The position numbers were made by a program, and so were the translations under genes. Under the pieces are notes generated by a model. That model was given only the letters and a program-made list of their open reading frames with translations, did no database searches and was not told the origin of the DNA. DNA of 64,000 bases from Symbiodinium natans (taxonomy: Eukaryota; Sar; Dinophyceae; Suessiales; Symbiodiniaceae): the NCBI GenBank assembly GCA_905221605.1, contig CAJNDS010002651.1:22501-86500 (forward strand), written 5' to 3'. Numbering within the stretch: the stretch's first letter is position 1; every line of letters starts with the position of its first letter. This document shows positions 29,410-39,855 of this stretch, piece after piece.

Positions 29410-29471
29410 CTCAGGAGCTCGTTGGGAGGCTTGGCTTTGAGGCGAAGGTGGCCGTGGCCGCCTTTGACGGC
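29410..29471 (-). CDS. Strong exon candidate AVKGGHGHLRLKAKPPNELL
   Basis: 20 codons between TGCGCAG|GCC and CTGAG|GC. Basic, His/Gly-rich. Good boundaries, no family. Confidence 0.5.
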
Positions 29472-29835
29472 CTGCGCAGGGTGCGCAGGAAGCCCCGAAC
29501 CCTGAGCCCCAAAACCCTAAACCCTACACCCTATACGCCCTAAACCCTAAACCCTAAACCCCGAAGCCTAAACCCTAAACCCCAAACCCTAAACCCTAAG
29601 AGGGCCGGGCCGAGTCTTGGGACTTAGGGTTTTGGGCTTAGAGGTTTATCTAGGGCGTAATTAAGGGCCTGAGAGGCTAGGGTAATATAATGACCTGCCC
29701 CCATGTATGCCTTAAAGACCCTAAACGCCCGAAAAAGGCCCAACTAGGGCTTCCCCGTTCCCTAAAGCCCCCCTAGGGTTTGGGGTTTAGGGTTTAGGGT
29801 TTAGGGCTGTTCCCGCAAAGCCCTGGGGCTGTTGC

Positions 29836-29922
29836 CTTGCACTGGCCGTTCTCGACGTTGCAGAAGCGATGGGGGCCATTCGAAAGCTCTGGGCAGTCGG
29901 AGTCCTTGTACTTGAGGCACTC
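29836..29922 (-). CDS. Cysteine-rich exon, 29 codons
   Basis: Opens at TCCTCAG|GAG, ends at AAG|GC, phase 0 at both ends. Reads ECLKYKDSDCPELSNGPHRF then CNVENGQCK, with cysteines at residues 2, 10, 21 and 28. The spacing suggests a small extracellular disulphide domain. Together with 18770-18868 and 36599-36625 it points to cysteine-rich extracellular proteins in this interval. Not a named family. Confidence 0.55.
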
Positions 29923-29933
29923 CTGAGGATGCT

Positions 29934-30040
29934 CTAAACCCTAAACCCTAAACCCTAAACCCTAAACCCTAAACCCTAAACCCTAAACCTTAAACCCTAA
30001 ACCCTAAACCCTAAACCCTAAACCCTAAACCCTAAACCCT
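29934..30040 (-). repeat. CCCTAAA array, ~15 units
   Basis: Array begins 12 bases upstream (coding sense) of the cysteine-rich exon 29836-29922. Confidence 0.97.
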
Positions 30041-30483
30041 TTTTGGGCTCTTCTGGGGGCTTCTTCGGGTTCTTGGGGTTCTGTAGGGTTCTGACAGGAT
30101 GTTTAGGGGGAAATTCTGAAGGAAGTTCTTAGGGTGGCTGGTTGCCAATACTCAGCTGCTTGCACAACGTGGGATGGCAAGTGATAAGCTCCAGCTTTTG
30201 TTGGTGCCCAGTAGCCATACTTTAATAAGTGCACACCTTTTTGGGTTGGCTATTCTATAAGGAAACCTTGAACCCCGCAAAAAGGTAAAAGGGTGCCAGT
30301 GGACTACCAAGTCGAAAGGTCCTTACCCTAAGGTTCCATGTACCCCCCCTATTTCATACTAGGGCCCTGATGAGGGTTTAGTGTTTTGGGTTTAGGGTTT
30401 GAGGTTTAAGGTACTTTAAGCCCCAAGTAATCCCTCTTTAGGTACATGCACCCTGAGGGTTAGGGTTGAGATGGGCCCCAAGC

Positions 30484-30685
30484 GCGCTTTGCCCGAAGTC
30501 TCTCCACTCCCGGCTCATACAGCGGACGTTCACAGGAGGCTTAAGTGTCAAAGCACGCCCAGGCCCCGGTTTAGGGTTTAGGGCTTAGGGTTTAGGGTTT
30601 AGGGTGTAGGGTTTAGGGTTTAGGGTTTAGGGACCGTAAATCGCAAGCTGTTTCCCGTGAGCCGCTGATGATCCGCTGATGGGGC
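30484..30685 (-). CDS. Two exon candidates (30637-30685, 30484-30539)
   Basis: The first opens at GCAGAG|GCC (APSADHQRLTGNSLRF or, shifted, PHQRIISGSRETAC). The second follows CTTAAG and reads SCERPLYEPGVERLRAKR or PPVNVRCMSREWRDFG. The correct frames cannot be decided by eye. Confidence 0.35.
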
Positions 30686-31002
30686 CTCTGCTTGGCTTGA
30701 TGAAGGATGTAACTACTGGCTCTGAATCGTGAGTTAGGGTATAATGTACTTGAGATATAGTAAAGTCCCTGAAAGCGATCTAGGGATTGAGACCCCTAAG
30801 CCGTGCAGAGACCGCACTATAAGTTCCCTAACTACCCTTGAACCCGAACTGAAGGTTCATGACTACTTCGAAGCAGGGTTTATACGTACCCAAACTAAGG
30901 TTATACCATATAGCTTCCCTGTAACGCTACTTAGAAGCACCCTCCCCCAAACCCTAAACCCATGAATCTCCAAGTAAAGAGAAGACCCCCCGCCCCCATT
31001 CT

Positions 31003-31110
31003 ACCCTAAACCCTAAACCCTAAACCCTAAACCCTAAACCCTAAACCCTAAACCCTAAACCCTAAACCCTAAACCCTAAACCCTAAACCCTAACCCTAAA
31101 CCCTAAACCC
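31003..31110 (-). repeat. CCCTAAA array, ~14 units
   Basis: Perfect array between a decayed foldback-element copy (to 30985) and exon 31123-31174. Confidence 0.97.
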
Positions 31111-31122
31111 ATGAATCTCTAC

Positions 31123-31174
31123 CAAGAGGCTTTGTCTTCCAAGCCCAGGTCGATGTGATGGTAGTCTTTGGCAT
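31123..31174 (-). CDS. Exon candidate AKDYHHIDLGLEDKAS
   Basis: Opens at GCCCAG|AT and closes at TTG|GTAGAG. 16 codons. Not AG|G, but otherwise clean. Confidence 0.45.
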
Positions 31175-31370
31175 CTGGGCATGCTGTGTTCTTTCATTCC
31201 CTTGAAGGCCCTCAAGCCCCCTAAGAAGCCCCACCTTGAGAACCCGAAACCTAGTTATCTATAAGCATCCCATACGGGGGAATGATCAAAATCACTACGA
31301 GATGTCGGTTTTGGGTTGTGAAGGCAAGCCCTAAGCCCCATACCTGAACAGGATGAGATTATGGCGGCTT

Positions 31371-31500
<130 letters not shown>

Positions 31501-31620
31501 TGTCTTTTTTCCTGGGCTGGGGTGGGGACAGGGGGGGGGGGGGGGGGGGGGAGGGTTGAGGGTTTCAGGTTTCGGGCCACTGAGGTTTCAATGAAGCTGG
31601 TAGGAAGAAAGGCGCCCTAA

Positions 31621-31719
31621 CTTGGGATGTTCCCCCTTATACGAACACTCCTTAGGAGGACTTATGACAGAGGGGTACTATATAATCCCCATTCAGGGCT
31701 GCCAGGAGGAACATCCAAG
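31621..31719. mobile_element. Foldback element, family 2
   Basis: Arms CTTGGGATGTTCCCCC and GGAGGAACATCCAAG are inverted around about 65 bases. Same family as 46953-47068. Confidence 0.6.
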
Positions 31720-31791
31720 CCCGAACTGTGGTTTGACCGCCTATATCTGCAGATAACCCACTTCTAACCCCGACCTTGAAAGCACCCACGA

Positions 31792-31898
31792 CTACTATTT
31801 GCTTAAGATCCCCCCAAAAAAAAACTATTCTTCCTTGTCAGGGCAATAAAGGGATTACATTTTTTTGGTTTTTGGGGTGGTTCTTACGCAAATAGTAG
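31792..31898. mobile_element. Foldback element, family 3 (CTACTATTTGCTTAAG)
   Basis: Left arm CTACTATTTGCTTAAGA and right arm TTCTTACGCAAATAGTAG are inverted repeats around CTATTCTTCCTTGTCAGGGC. Related copies: 3031-3168, 32152-32285, and a partial one at 8372-8462. The core TATTCTTCCTTAT.AGGGTA is shared. MITE-like, no coding capacity. Confidence 0.7.
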
Positions 31899-32151
31899 AT
31901 GGACCTCCCAGTATGGATTCATGGTGTAGGGCTTTCGAGGGCGTCGGGCCTTAGCGTCTCAGGGCTTGAAACTTTCAGGGTTTAGGGCTATAAGGGGTTT
32001 AAACCCTAAGCCCTAAAACCTAAACCCTAAACCCTAGAGCTTTGAGGTTTTGAGACTCAACGTTTTCGGATTTAGGGCTTCTAGAGCTTAGGAGGTGCCA
32101 ACTGGGCATTTCCGGGAAGAGGTGCACCCCTAATTTTCTCCCGACACACTA

Positions 32152-32285
32152 GACTACCAATTGCTTAAAAACCCCCCCCCCAAAAAAAAAAAAAAAAACT
32201 CTTCCTGATAAGAGTAATATAGGGACTCTGTATATATATATATATACATATTGCTTTTTTGGGGGGATTTTCAGCAAATAGTAGT
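32152..32285. mobile_element. Foldback element, family 3, second local copy
   Basis: Arms CTACCAATTGCTTAAAAACC and TTTTCAGCAAATAGTAG. It contains C11A17 next to the left arm and an internal (TA)n. Confidence 0.65.
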
Positions 32286-32504
32286 AAACCCTCGCTATAT
32301 AGTAACCGTTTGGGGGTACGTACAGTACCCCGGCTTGATTACGGAAGAAACATCTACTAAGGGTGCCCAGTAGCGTAGGGACAGAAAGGGTTAGGGTTTA
32401 AGGTACTAGGGTGCCCTGTTTTGTTTGATTGGCTTGGGCGTTGCAAAGCCACCAAAACCCCCCTAAACCCCCAAAACCCCGAAACCCTAATTCAGGATGA
32501 AAAC

Positions 32505-32536
<32 letters not shown>

Positions 32537-32928
32537 TGGCTTGCTTCTCCAAAATCCAAGGAAGGAAAAAGTCAAACTTTATGTTCTTCAAAAAATGACA
32601 TCATCTGTCGGCTAGTGATAACGTGATTCTGTGATTCTTGTAACCTGTTTCGAAATGCTCCTAAGCCTTAAAAACTTGCAAAATGCTACACCCTACAGTA
32701 AACACCAAAAAGCTGGAACATCCTTCTCCCCATACCCCAAAAGGTATACTAGCTAGAATCCTATCACTGATCATGCTTAAACCATGTTCCAACTTTCTGG
32801 AGTTTACCCTGAACCCAAAAACCTGAAACCCAAAAACCCGAAACCCGAAACCCAAAACCCAAAACTCAAAACCCTAAACCCGAAACCCTAAACCCTAAGC
32901 CCTAAACCCTAAACCCTAAACCCTGAAC

Positions 32929-32998
32929 CTTATGTTGCCCTTCTTGGCGTGGAAAGCCTGCAGCTGCAACTTCTCCAGAGTAAACGAAGTTGGAGTTC
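32929..32998 (-). CDS. Exon candidate, frame ambiguous
   Basis: Opens at GATGCAG|GA and closes at AAG|GTTCAG. It reads TPTSFTLEKLQLQAFHAKKG in one frame and NSNFVYSGEVAAAGFPRQEG in another. The second frame joins in phase to exon 33414-33475. Both boundaries are clean. Confidence 0.45.
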
Positions 32999-33309
32999 CT
33001 GCATCAGCACAGGATCTGTGCTTAGGGCTTAGGGGTTGAGGGTTTAAGGTCTAGAGTTCAGGGTTTAGGGTTGGGGATTGGGGTTTAGGGTTCCTGCCCT
33101 GAGCCCGAGATTACACTGTATCTTGGGGGGGGGATGCCTAAGCGTCCGCAACACCTCCAACCCAAACCCCCGACACTAAACTAAACCCCAAAGCTTAAAG
33201 CCGTAACTAAAGCCCCATCATCCCCCCCAACAATCCACCCTAAACCCCTAACAAGCAGCTGAGGGCTGACTTCACCCTAGACCCTAGACCCGCAACCCTA
33301 AACCCTAAA

Positions 33310-33402
33310 CCCTAAACCCTGAACCCTGAACCCTGAACCCTGAACCCTGAACCCTGAACCCTGAACCCTGAACCCTGAACCCTGAACCCTGAACCCTGAA
33401 CC
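33310..33402 (-). repeat. CCCTGAA variant array, ~13 units
   Basis: Homogeneous CCCTGAA units flanked on the left by CCCTAAA. It directly follows (coding sense) exon 33414-33475. Confidence 0.96.
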
Positions 33403-33413
33403 GAAAGATTGGC

Positions 33414-33475
33414 CCTGTCCAGAACTTCTGCTCCAGCATCAACTTCTCTCCGTCCTTTTTCACAGTGAAGTCGCC
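33414..33475 (-). CDS. Strong exon candidate GDFTVKKDGEKLMLEQKFWT
   Basis: 20 codons between CCTGCAG|GGC and GG|GC. Lys/Glu-rich with beta-strand-like alternation. It belongs to an exon series with 33549-33598, 33757-33777 and 33861-33929. Confidence 0.52.
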
Positions 33476-33548
33476 CTGCAGGTTTAGGGTTTAGGGTTTA
33501 GGGGTTAGGGGTTAGGGTTTGGGGTTTAGGGTTTGGGGTTTGAAGCTC

Positions 33549-33929
33549 TTCTGTAAGAACGACAGCCCTGTTTTGTAGGTTGCCTTTAAGATCACAACCT
33601 GAGAGGTCTTCAGGTCTTGTCCAGTACCTAGGGGGACTAAAGGTCAACCTTTGGGAATATGAGGGGATTCTATTACCCCAAGAAGGTTAAAGGCTACCTA
33701 CTCTACAACTAAGCTGTATTTATGTCTGAGCAGGAAGTCAAGCCTCCAACAAAAACCAAGGGCCCGTACTTCAGAACCTGTTGAAGAAGGTAAGGGACCA
33801 CATGACCCTAAGCCCAAAACCCTAAACCCTAAACCCTAAACCCCATGCATCCCAGGTCGCCTTCTCAAAGGTCCAGTCTCCTTCTAAGGAGGCGTCGGTG
33901 TCGTTGCCCATGAGCTCTCGCTGGAGGAC
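33549..33929 (-). CDS. Three exons of one gene (33861-33929, 33757-33777, 33549-33598)
   Basis: VLQRELMGNDTDASLEGDWT then FEK (AG|GTC, AAG|GC, 23 codons). VLKYGPL (AG|GTT, TTG|GTTTTT). VVILKATYKTGLSFLQ (AG|GTT, GA donor). All enter in phase 0 and the first two leave in phase 0, so the three join without a shift. Upstream exons 35605-35661 and 35826-35849 are also phase 0 throughout. Unrecognised protein, probably a beta-rich domain. Confidence 0.55.
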
Positions 33930-34724
33930 CTGCCGCAATCGAACCCCTAAACTCTAAACCCTAAACCCTAAACCCTAAACCCTAAACCCTAAACCCTCGA
34001 AACCTGGGAGATGAAGGGGGAGTTAGGGTTTTAGGGCTTGGGGTTTGGGATTTAGGGTTTAGGGTTTAGGGTTTGGGGCTTGGAGTTTGGGAATGCGACT
34101 TGGGGTTGGGGGTTTATGGGCTTAGGGCTTAGGGCTTAGGGCTTAGGGTTTAGGGTTTAGGGCTTAGGGCTTAGGGTTTAGGGTTTAGGGTGGTTTCGGA
34201 AGGTTGGGAGGGTTTAGGAGAGTGGTCGTTTGGTTTAGGGTTTGGGGCTTGGGGTTGGGGGTTTGGCTCTGAACCCTAAACCCTTTGGGGATGTGTAGCG
34301 AAGCCCTGGACCCTCAACCCCTACAGACCCCCAGACCAACAACCCCTTAAAACCCTTGGCGCAAGGGCCTGTATGGAGGCTGTCTGTTGGCTTTTTGAAG
34401 CCCTCTAACCCCCCCCCCCCAAAAAAAAAAAAAAAAAACAACAAACCTGTTCCACCGGAGTGGGCATTTTGTGTAGCTGCCGAAACCCTAAACCCTAAAT
34501 GCTAAATGCTAAACCCTAAACATCCCTAAGCCCTATAAACCCTAGACCCCAGAGTCATGAACAAACCTCACGATGATCATGAAAGGAAATTATAGGTATC
34601 TGCTTACGTGATTGCGCTCCTGTGCGGCCAGGCCCTCCCCCCCCCCCAATCCCTGCCATTTTCGAGGCCATTCCCTGTACTTCGGGGTTACAGCTTTTTC
34701 TATTTGATTATTCTTCTTTCTTTG

Positions 34725-35125
34725 TTTTTTTTTTGGGGGGGGGGGGGGCGGGGGGGGGGCGGGGGGGGGGGGCAGGAGGGGGGGGGGGGCGCGGGGGGGG
34801 GGGGGCCAGGGGCAGGGCGCGCGGGAGGGGGGGGGGGGCCGGGTGGGGCCGGGCGCTGGGGGGGTGGCGGGGAGGCGCGGGGGCGGGCAGCGCGTGGGCG
34901 GGGGGGGGGCGCGGGGGGAGAGGGGGCGGGGGCGGCGCGGGCGGAGGGGCCCAGGGGTGGCAGAAGGGTGGGCGGGGTGGGCAGACGAACATGGGAGGGA
35001 AGCGGTGGGTGTGTTTTTTGGAGGGGGGGGGGGGGGGCGGGGGGGGGGGGGGGGGTGGGCAGGGACGGGGGGCAGGGGGCGGGGGGGGGGGGGGGGGGCG
35101 GGGATGGGGGGGGGGTTGGGGGTTG
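34725..35125 (+). repeat. 400-bp G-rich tract
   Basis: Plus strand is almost free of A and T: long G-runs broken by single C, A or T. It starts with T9 then G13. High potential for G-quadruplexes and for assembly error. Gly- and Pro-rich frames across it are artefacts. Confidence 0.9.
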
Positions 35126-35604
35126 GGGGGTGGGGCTTTCTTGGGCTTATAGGAAGGAAGGAAGGAAGGTTTATGGGGTTTACAGGGTGTGTAGGGTCTT
35201 TGAGGCAGGCAGTGTTCGTACGCGTAAACCCGGCCCATGAGAAGGCTGCGGAGCCATCCGTCTTAAGTCTACATGCGGGGTTAGGGTTTAGGGTTCAGGG
35301 TTCAGGGTTTAGGGTTTAGGGCTTGTAGGTTTGAGGATTTCAGCTTTAACCCAAAGTCCTACAAGCCCTCTAAACCCTGTAAACCCTGTACACCCTATAA
35401 ACCCTGTAAACCCTGCAGACCCTAAAAATGCTGTAAACCTATCAACCCACAAAACCCTAAACCCTAAAAAGACGCCCTAAACTGCGAGAAACAAGTTGGG
35501 GGGGGGGGGGGGGGAATCTGGGGCCCTAAGCCCTAAACGCTAAACCCTAAACCCTAAGCCCTAAACCCTGAAGCAAGTTGGGGCGATTCTGGGGCCCGGG
35601 CAAC

Positions 35605-35849
35605 CGCTCCCGGCGGGTCAGTCATCATGAAGAACTGCATGTGCCCATCCAAGAAGTCCGCCTGGACGTCGTCTGACTGAGGGGGGCCCTTGCTTGCCAA
35701 ACCTTCAACCCTAAACCCTAAACCCTAAACCGTAAACCTAAACGCTAAACCCTAAACCCTAGCCCTTCACCCTGAACCCTAAGCCCCAGACCCCTGGAAT
35801 AGCTAGGGGTGGAGGGGTTTGGGACATGGCCCTCCCGGCGCATGCGGAC
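35605..35849 (-). CDS. Two exons (35826-35849 VRMRREGH; 35605-35661)
   Basis: VRMRREGH between AAAAAG|GTC and CAT|GTCCCA. ADFLDGHMQFFMMTDPPGA between GTCCAG|GCG and GCG|GTTGCC, 19 codons. An upstream CTCAG acceptor would add SDDVQ. The exons are phase 0 at both ends and link in frame to 33861-33929. Confidence 0.52.
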
Positions 35850-36126
35850 CTTTTTTTCCTGATGGCTTTAAGGTTTAGCGCAGAGGGTGCACATGTTGTG
35901 TGATAGGCGATAGGTAGCCTCAAAAAGGTCTATGGCTCATTATAACTATAGCTATCCCACTTAGAAGCACTCTAGGACTCTACAAAAGACCCCAAATGCC
36001 CTTCAACACCAACATATCTTCAGGAATGTACCGTTTAGGTTTCCGTCTTGAATCCTTAGCCCCAAAACCCGAAACCCGAAACCTTAAACCCGATACCCAA
36101 AACCCTAAACCCGAAACCGCCCTTCA

Positions 36127-36127
<1 letters not shown>

Positions 36128-36161
<34 letters not shown>

Positions 36162-36220
36162 ACGGCGGCGCCTCAGTCGTGTTCAGATGCTTGCCCTCAG
36201 TCTCGCAACTCGGCGAGGAG
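36128..36220 (-). CDS. Exon candidate SSPSCETEGKHLNTTE plus adjoining poly-C tract
   Basis: 36172-36220 opens after ATTTAG and ends at GAG|GC. A 34-base C-run on the plus strand (36128-36161) follows in the intron. N-T-T sequon and one cysteine. Confidence 0.4.
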
Positions 36221-36264
36221 CTAAATCGTATGACCTCTGGGCACATCCGAGAAGCAAGTAGCAC

Positions 36265-36570
36265 CCCTAAACCCCTAAACCCAAAACCCCTTACACCCCT
36301 GAACCCCTCAACCCCTGAACCCCTAAAACCCCTAAACTCCTAAACCCCTAAAACCCCTGAAGCCCTCAACCCCTAAACCCAAAACCCCTAAAACCCCTAA
36401 AACCCCTAAAACCCCTAAAACCCCTGAAACCCCTGAAACCCCTGAAAAAACCCCTAAAACCCCTAAAAACCCCTAAAACCCCTAAAACCCCTCAACCCCT
36501 AAACCCTAAACCCTAAACCCCAAACCCCAAACCCCAAACCCTAAACCCTAAACCCCAAACCCCGAAACCA
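36265..36570 (-). repeat. AACCCCTAAA variant array
   Basis: About 25 units of CCCCTAAA or CCCCTAAAA, with CCCCTGAA subblocks, grading into CCCTAAA and CCCCAAA. An 8-9-bp derivative of the telomere repeat. Confidence 0.93.
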
Positions 36571-36598
36571 AAACCCTGCCCGACTCCGCCCGCGGCAC

Positions 36599-36625
36599 CT
36601 CGGGTTTCAGCTTGCAGTCCTTGTC
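36599..36625 (-). CDS. Exon candidate DKDCKLKPE preceded by a 27-base C-run
   Basis: Opens at TGCGAG|GAC and closes at GAG|GTGCCG. On the coding strand a C27 tract (G-run 36649-36675) lies 24 bases upstream of the acceptor and may act as polypyrimidine tract. The frame is open upstream as ITATPCE, so a slightly earlier acceptor is possible. Confidence 0.45.
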
Positions 36626-36648
36626 CTCGCAGGGGGTCGCCGTGATAT

Positions 36649-36679
<31 letters not shown>

Positions 36680-36852
36680 CAGTGCAGGAGTAGAAGAGTG
36701 TAGTTAGGTTAGAGTGGCAAGTGAGTTTGTTGCAGTGGCAAGTTTAGTCAAGACGTAGTTTAGGGTTTAGGCTTTAGGGTTTAGGGTTTAGTGTTTAGGG
36801 TTTAGGGTTTGGGGTTTGGGGTTTAGGGCCTGGGGGTCCCTCAACCCTAAAC

Positions 36853-36908
36853 CCTTGCAGGCCTCCGACGTTGAAGGGCATCGAACTCTGAAACTGTTGG
36901 AGATACAT
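36853..36908 (-). CDS. Exon candidate with telomere-type donor
   Basis: Reads MYLQQFQSSMPFNVGGLQ from an ATG at 36908, or only from AGT after TTTCAG, and ends at GG|GTTTAG, the start of a CCCTAAA unit on the plus strand. Confidence 0.4.
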
Positions 36909-37130
36909 GGTTGAAAGGTTCACACGGAGCAGGGGTTTGGAGTTCAGGGTTGAAAGCCCTGGGTCAACCTGTATCCACGAAAAAAACGGTACGTTGTACC
37001 CCAACAACTCTGGTATGCTTGCCCATGCTCACCAATTTTGGAAGCATACGATTTGTACAGTACTCTTTTCGGGTTCAGGGTCTAGGGTTTAGGGTTTCAG
37101 GTCCTAATCCCCGAACCCGCAACCCTAAAC

Positions 37131-37226
37131 CATGGTGTTGAAGGTTTTCGGATACAAGGACTGATCTTTCATAGCTTTTGCCGCACCCATGTGTGGCCGT
37201 TCATGTTCGCTGAAGGATATTGGCAT
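37131..37226 (-). CDS. Strong exon candidate, 32 codons, telomere-type donor
   Basis: Opens at GCAAAG|ATG and reads MPISFSEHERPHMGAAKAMK then DQSLYPKTFNTM. It ends at ATG|GTTTAG, the first bases of a telomere-type unit. Phase 0 at both ends. It links in frame to 37342-37365 upstream. Confidence 0.5.
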
Positions 37227-37341
37227 CTTTGCGAAGGCCCCAGGATTTCAGTCTCATAGGGCTTAGTGCTTTAGGGTTGGAAAATGCTCCAAAACCTGGT
37301 CCGCATGACTGCATGACCCCACTGTGCCCGCTCCCGCCCAC

Positions 37342-37589
37342 CTCCTTGACGAAAGTGATCTTGGCCTCGGTAGCAGGTCAGTGTACCCGGGATTGAGATG
37401 CACATTGCATGAAGGGCGTGATCAAGGTACTAAACCAATCCAGCCCCCAAGACGATGCATCAACTACGAAACAAACATTTTGCAGGGTTCAGAGCTCGTG
37501 ATCCTTCGCAAGAGGTGCCCAAATCGACGAGATCCATAGATCAAGGACAGCTTCAGAAACTGACTACCGCAGCCGGGATTCCTTGAGGC
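37342..37589 (-). CDS. Exon candidates (37464-37589, 37342-37365)
   Basis: The first opens at GAAGAG|GCC and is open 41 codons to a stop (ASRNPGCGSQFLKLSLIYGS...). The true end may be earlier. The second, AKITFVKE, lies between ACCGAG|GCC and GAG|GTGGGC. The first island also has a plausible plus-strand exon, GSELVILRKR after TTTTGCAG. Confidence 0.42.
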
Positions 37590-37770
37590 CTCTTCAATGA
37601 CTGCCATATGAAGGTTCTGAAGATGGTCTTAGAGCTTAAAGGGCTTCGGGTTTAGGGCTTAGGGCGTAGGGGTTAGGGCTTTTAACCCTGAACCCCAAAC
37701 TAAGCCAGCCCAGGCGCGCCCAAGCGCACGAGGATTTTTTCCGCGCCCTCGCCCTCGAAGCCCACGAGAC

Positions 37771-38101
37771 CCCCAAAGGAGTCCTGCCGGGGACAGGTGC
37801 AGCTTGTCGGTCTTGCGGGCGAAATATTCAGCTAATACGACGCGTTGTGTCTGCAAAAAATGCGGACACCCAAAATGAACGTTTCTTAGTCTGGCTGCTG
37901 CCTGATCGAAGGAACGGACAGAACTCAAGGGGCCAGAATCTTGGCCAGCGGTGCAAGTCATCCGAAAACCCTTCAAGCCGAACATCTTTCAAGCAACTAC
38001 AAAGCCTCCACGCCCCGAAACCCTCAACATTAGGCCTTAAGCCTCCATGTCAGGGGAGGTTGTTCCAAATTCCATGACCTTCATTTTCGGTGGATCCAAG
38101 T
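37771..38101 (-). CDS. Two exons (38043-38101, 37771-37850)
   Basis: LDPPKMKVMEFGTTSPDME from ACTAG|AC to GAG|GC, then TQRVVLAEYFARKTDKLHLS and on, from TTTTTTGCAG to GG|GTCTCG. Phase 0 at the junction. The second has a very good poly-T acceptor. In another frame its 3' part reads DSFGGLVGFEGEGAEKILVR to a stop, so the end is uncertain. Confidence 0.48.
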
Positions 38102-38134
38102 CTAGTATGCGGGTGCGTTCTACCCTCCCTCCCC

Positions 38135-38300
38135 CCCCCACCCTCTCCCCCACCCCCCCCCCCCCCCCCCCCCCCCCCCCATACCCTCCACCCCTCCCCC
38201 CCACCTTCCCCCACCACACTCCCACCCTCCCCCCACCCCCTCCCCCCCCACCCCCTCCCCACCCCCCAACCCCCCCCCCACCCTCCCCCACCCTCCCCCC
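38135..38300. repeat. C-rich tract
   Basis: About 165 bases of C-runs broken by A and T on the plus strand. Pro- and Gly-rich frames here are artefacts. Confidence 0.9.
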
Positions 38301-38755
38301 CCTAAACCCTAAACTCCTACCGTGCCCTAACCACTAAATGCTAAACCCTGAACCTAGCCATTTAAAAAGCTCCGCCCCTCCCACCCCACCCCACCACACC
38401 ACACCCCAAGCCCATAAACCCGACAAACCCTAAGCCGGTCAAGCCCCAACACCCTGTAGCAACCCCGGAAACCCCAAGCCAAACCCTACCAAAGGGGCCT
38501 TAATAATTAGAATAGGGTTTCGGGGGCTCTTGTAGTATAATTCTAAAGGCGCCATAAGGGCGAAATTTTTTCCGACCCCCATATTAGGCCTGGAGAGCAT
38601 GCTGGGTGGTGCCGAGGATCCCTCGGGGAGGGGTTCAAGTTTTGGGCCAGGGGGGGTCGAGAGGCCGAGGGAAGGATGACAGGGCTTAGTGTTTAGGGTT
38701 TAGGGTTGGGGGTTTAGGGTTTAGGGTTTGGGGTTTAGGGTTTAGGGTTTCCGGC

Positions 38756-38831
38756 CTGCGCGTCGGCCTCTTTCGTGGGAACCCGCACGAACTCGCGGAT
38801 CTTTTCTTCGAGCGGAATGAAGTCCACCACC
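38756..38831 (-). CDS. Strong exon candidate, 25 codons
   Basis: Opens at AAGTGAG|G and reads VVDFIPLEEKIREFVRVPTK then EADAQ, ending at CAG|GC. GC-rich codons. It looks like a soluble alpha/beta segment. Unrecognised. Confidence 0.52.
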
Positions 38832-39280
38832 CTCACTTCAGGTTTTTGTCTTAGGATTCTAGGGTTCAGGGATCTGGGCGTTCAGGGGTTCAGGGTTTAG
38901 AGGGCTTAGGGTTAGGGTTTAGGGTTTCGGGCTCGGAATGAGAAGCCCCTGTAGGGAAGCTCAAGCCAAGCCTTATAGACCAATGCAGAAAAAAACCTCA
39001 TATAGGCGCCCTGTGAATCGGCTCCTGTTATTCATTAAACTCTAGACCCTAAAACACTTTTTGCCTTTGCGGAGCTGTCTAAAACGCCTGGAAAGGAAGC
39101 ATTGAACACATCGTGCCCCCCCCCCCCCCCCGTAAACCCTAAACACGAAACCCCATATCCCACATCTTAGGACCCTCAATCCCAAAACCCCTAAGCCCTA
39201 AACCCTATAACCCAAAACCCCAAACCCCAAACCCCAAACCCTAAACCCTAAACCCTAAACCCTGTAGGGTTTTTAGGGCT

Positions 39281-39361
39281 TCAAGGGGATCTCTTCCCGC
39301 AGGGGGTCCAGTTTCTGAGCGCTGTGAACTTCGAGTGGCAGTCTGGCGGCGCGTCTTCCTC
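39281..39361 (-). CDS. Exon candidate EEDAPPDCHSKFTALRNW
   Basis: Opens at GCCAAG|GAG, is open 26 codons to a TGA at 39281, or leaves earlier by a GA donor. After FTALRNW it continues TPCGKRSP. Two cysteines. The W-x-x-C-G pattern recalls extracellular modules, without certainty. Confidence 0.42.
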   Translation of the reverse strand, partial: EEDAPPDCHSKFTALRNWTPCGKRSP

Positions 39362-39365
39362 CTTG

Positions 39366-39490
39366 GCTTAGGGTTTAGGGTTTAGGGTTTAGGGTTTAGG
39401 GTTTAGGGTTTAGGGTTTAGGGTTTAGGGTTTAGGGTTTCGGGTTTCGGGTTTAGGGTTTAGGGTTTCGGGTCTAGGGTTTAGGGTTTAG
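39366..39490 (+). repeat. TTTAGGG array with TTTCGGG variants, ~17 units
   Basis: Ten perfect units followed by mixed TTTCGGG and TTTAGGG. It directly precedes (coding sense) exon 39281-39361. Confidence 0.96.
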
Positions 39491-39517
39491 GCAATAGGGG
39501 AAAGACAGAAAAACTAC

Positions 39518-39551
39518 CTGGTGGTTCTCCAGGATGGCTATTCTGGTTCAT
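39518..39551 (-). CDS. Possible first exon MNQNSHPGEPP
   Basis: ATG at 39551, 11 codons and one base, then GTAGTT. No AG|G just before the ATG. If initial, a gene starts here; otherwise internal. Confidence 0.35.
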
Positions 39552-39754
39552 GTACCTAAGCCCTGAACCCGAAACCCGAAACCCTAAACCCTAAACCCTA
39601 AACCCTAAACCCTAAACCCTAAACCCTAAACCCACCAAAATCGGGATTACTTGGGTACTCCCTACATAAAGACTTTGGGGCCCAAGTGGTATAATCATGA
39701 GGTACATGGACCCCAATGGACATAGCAATTCGTAATCAACGTAACCGTACGTAC

Positions 39755-39776
39755 TAGCCACAGTGCAAAAGGCAGT

Positions 39777-39817
<41 letters not shown>

Positions 39818-39855
39818 AGATGTAGATGGTAATAGTCGGGACATCAATCGTGGTG
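39755..39855 (-). CDS. Exon with in-frame (GAC)13 encoding poly-aspartate
   Basis: After AAAG|C the frame reads TTIDVPTITIYIC, thirteen GAC codons, then TAFCTVA, and closes at GCTA|GTACGTACG. The trinucleotide microsatellite (GTC on plus, 39777-39815) is thus read as D13. 33 complete codons. The strand and frame are the only ones open throughout with these boundaries. Confidence 0.42.

Noticed and set aside
34608-35319. Gly-rich and Pro-rich frames up to 210 codons
   Set aside because: Translation of a near-pure G tract.
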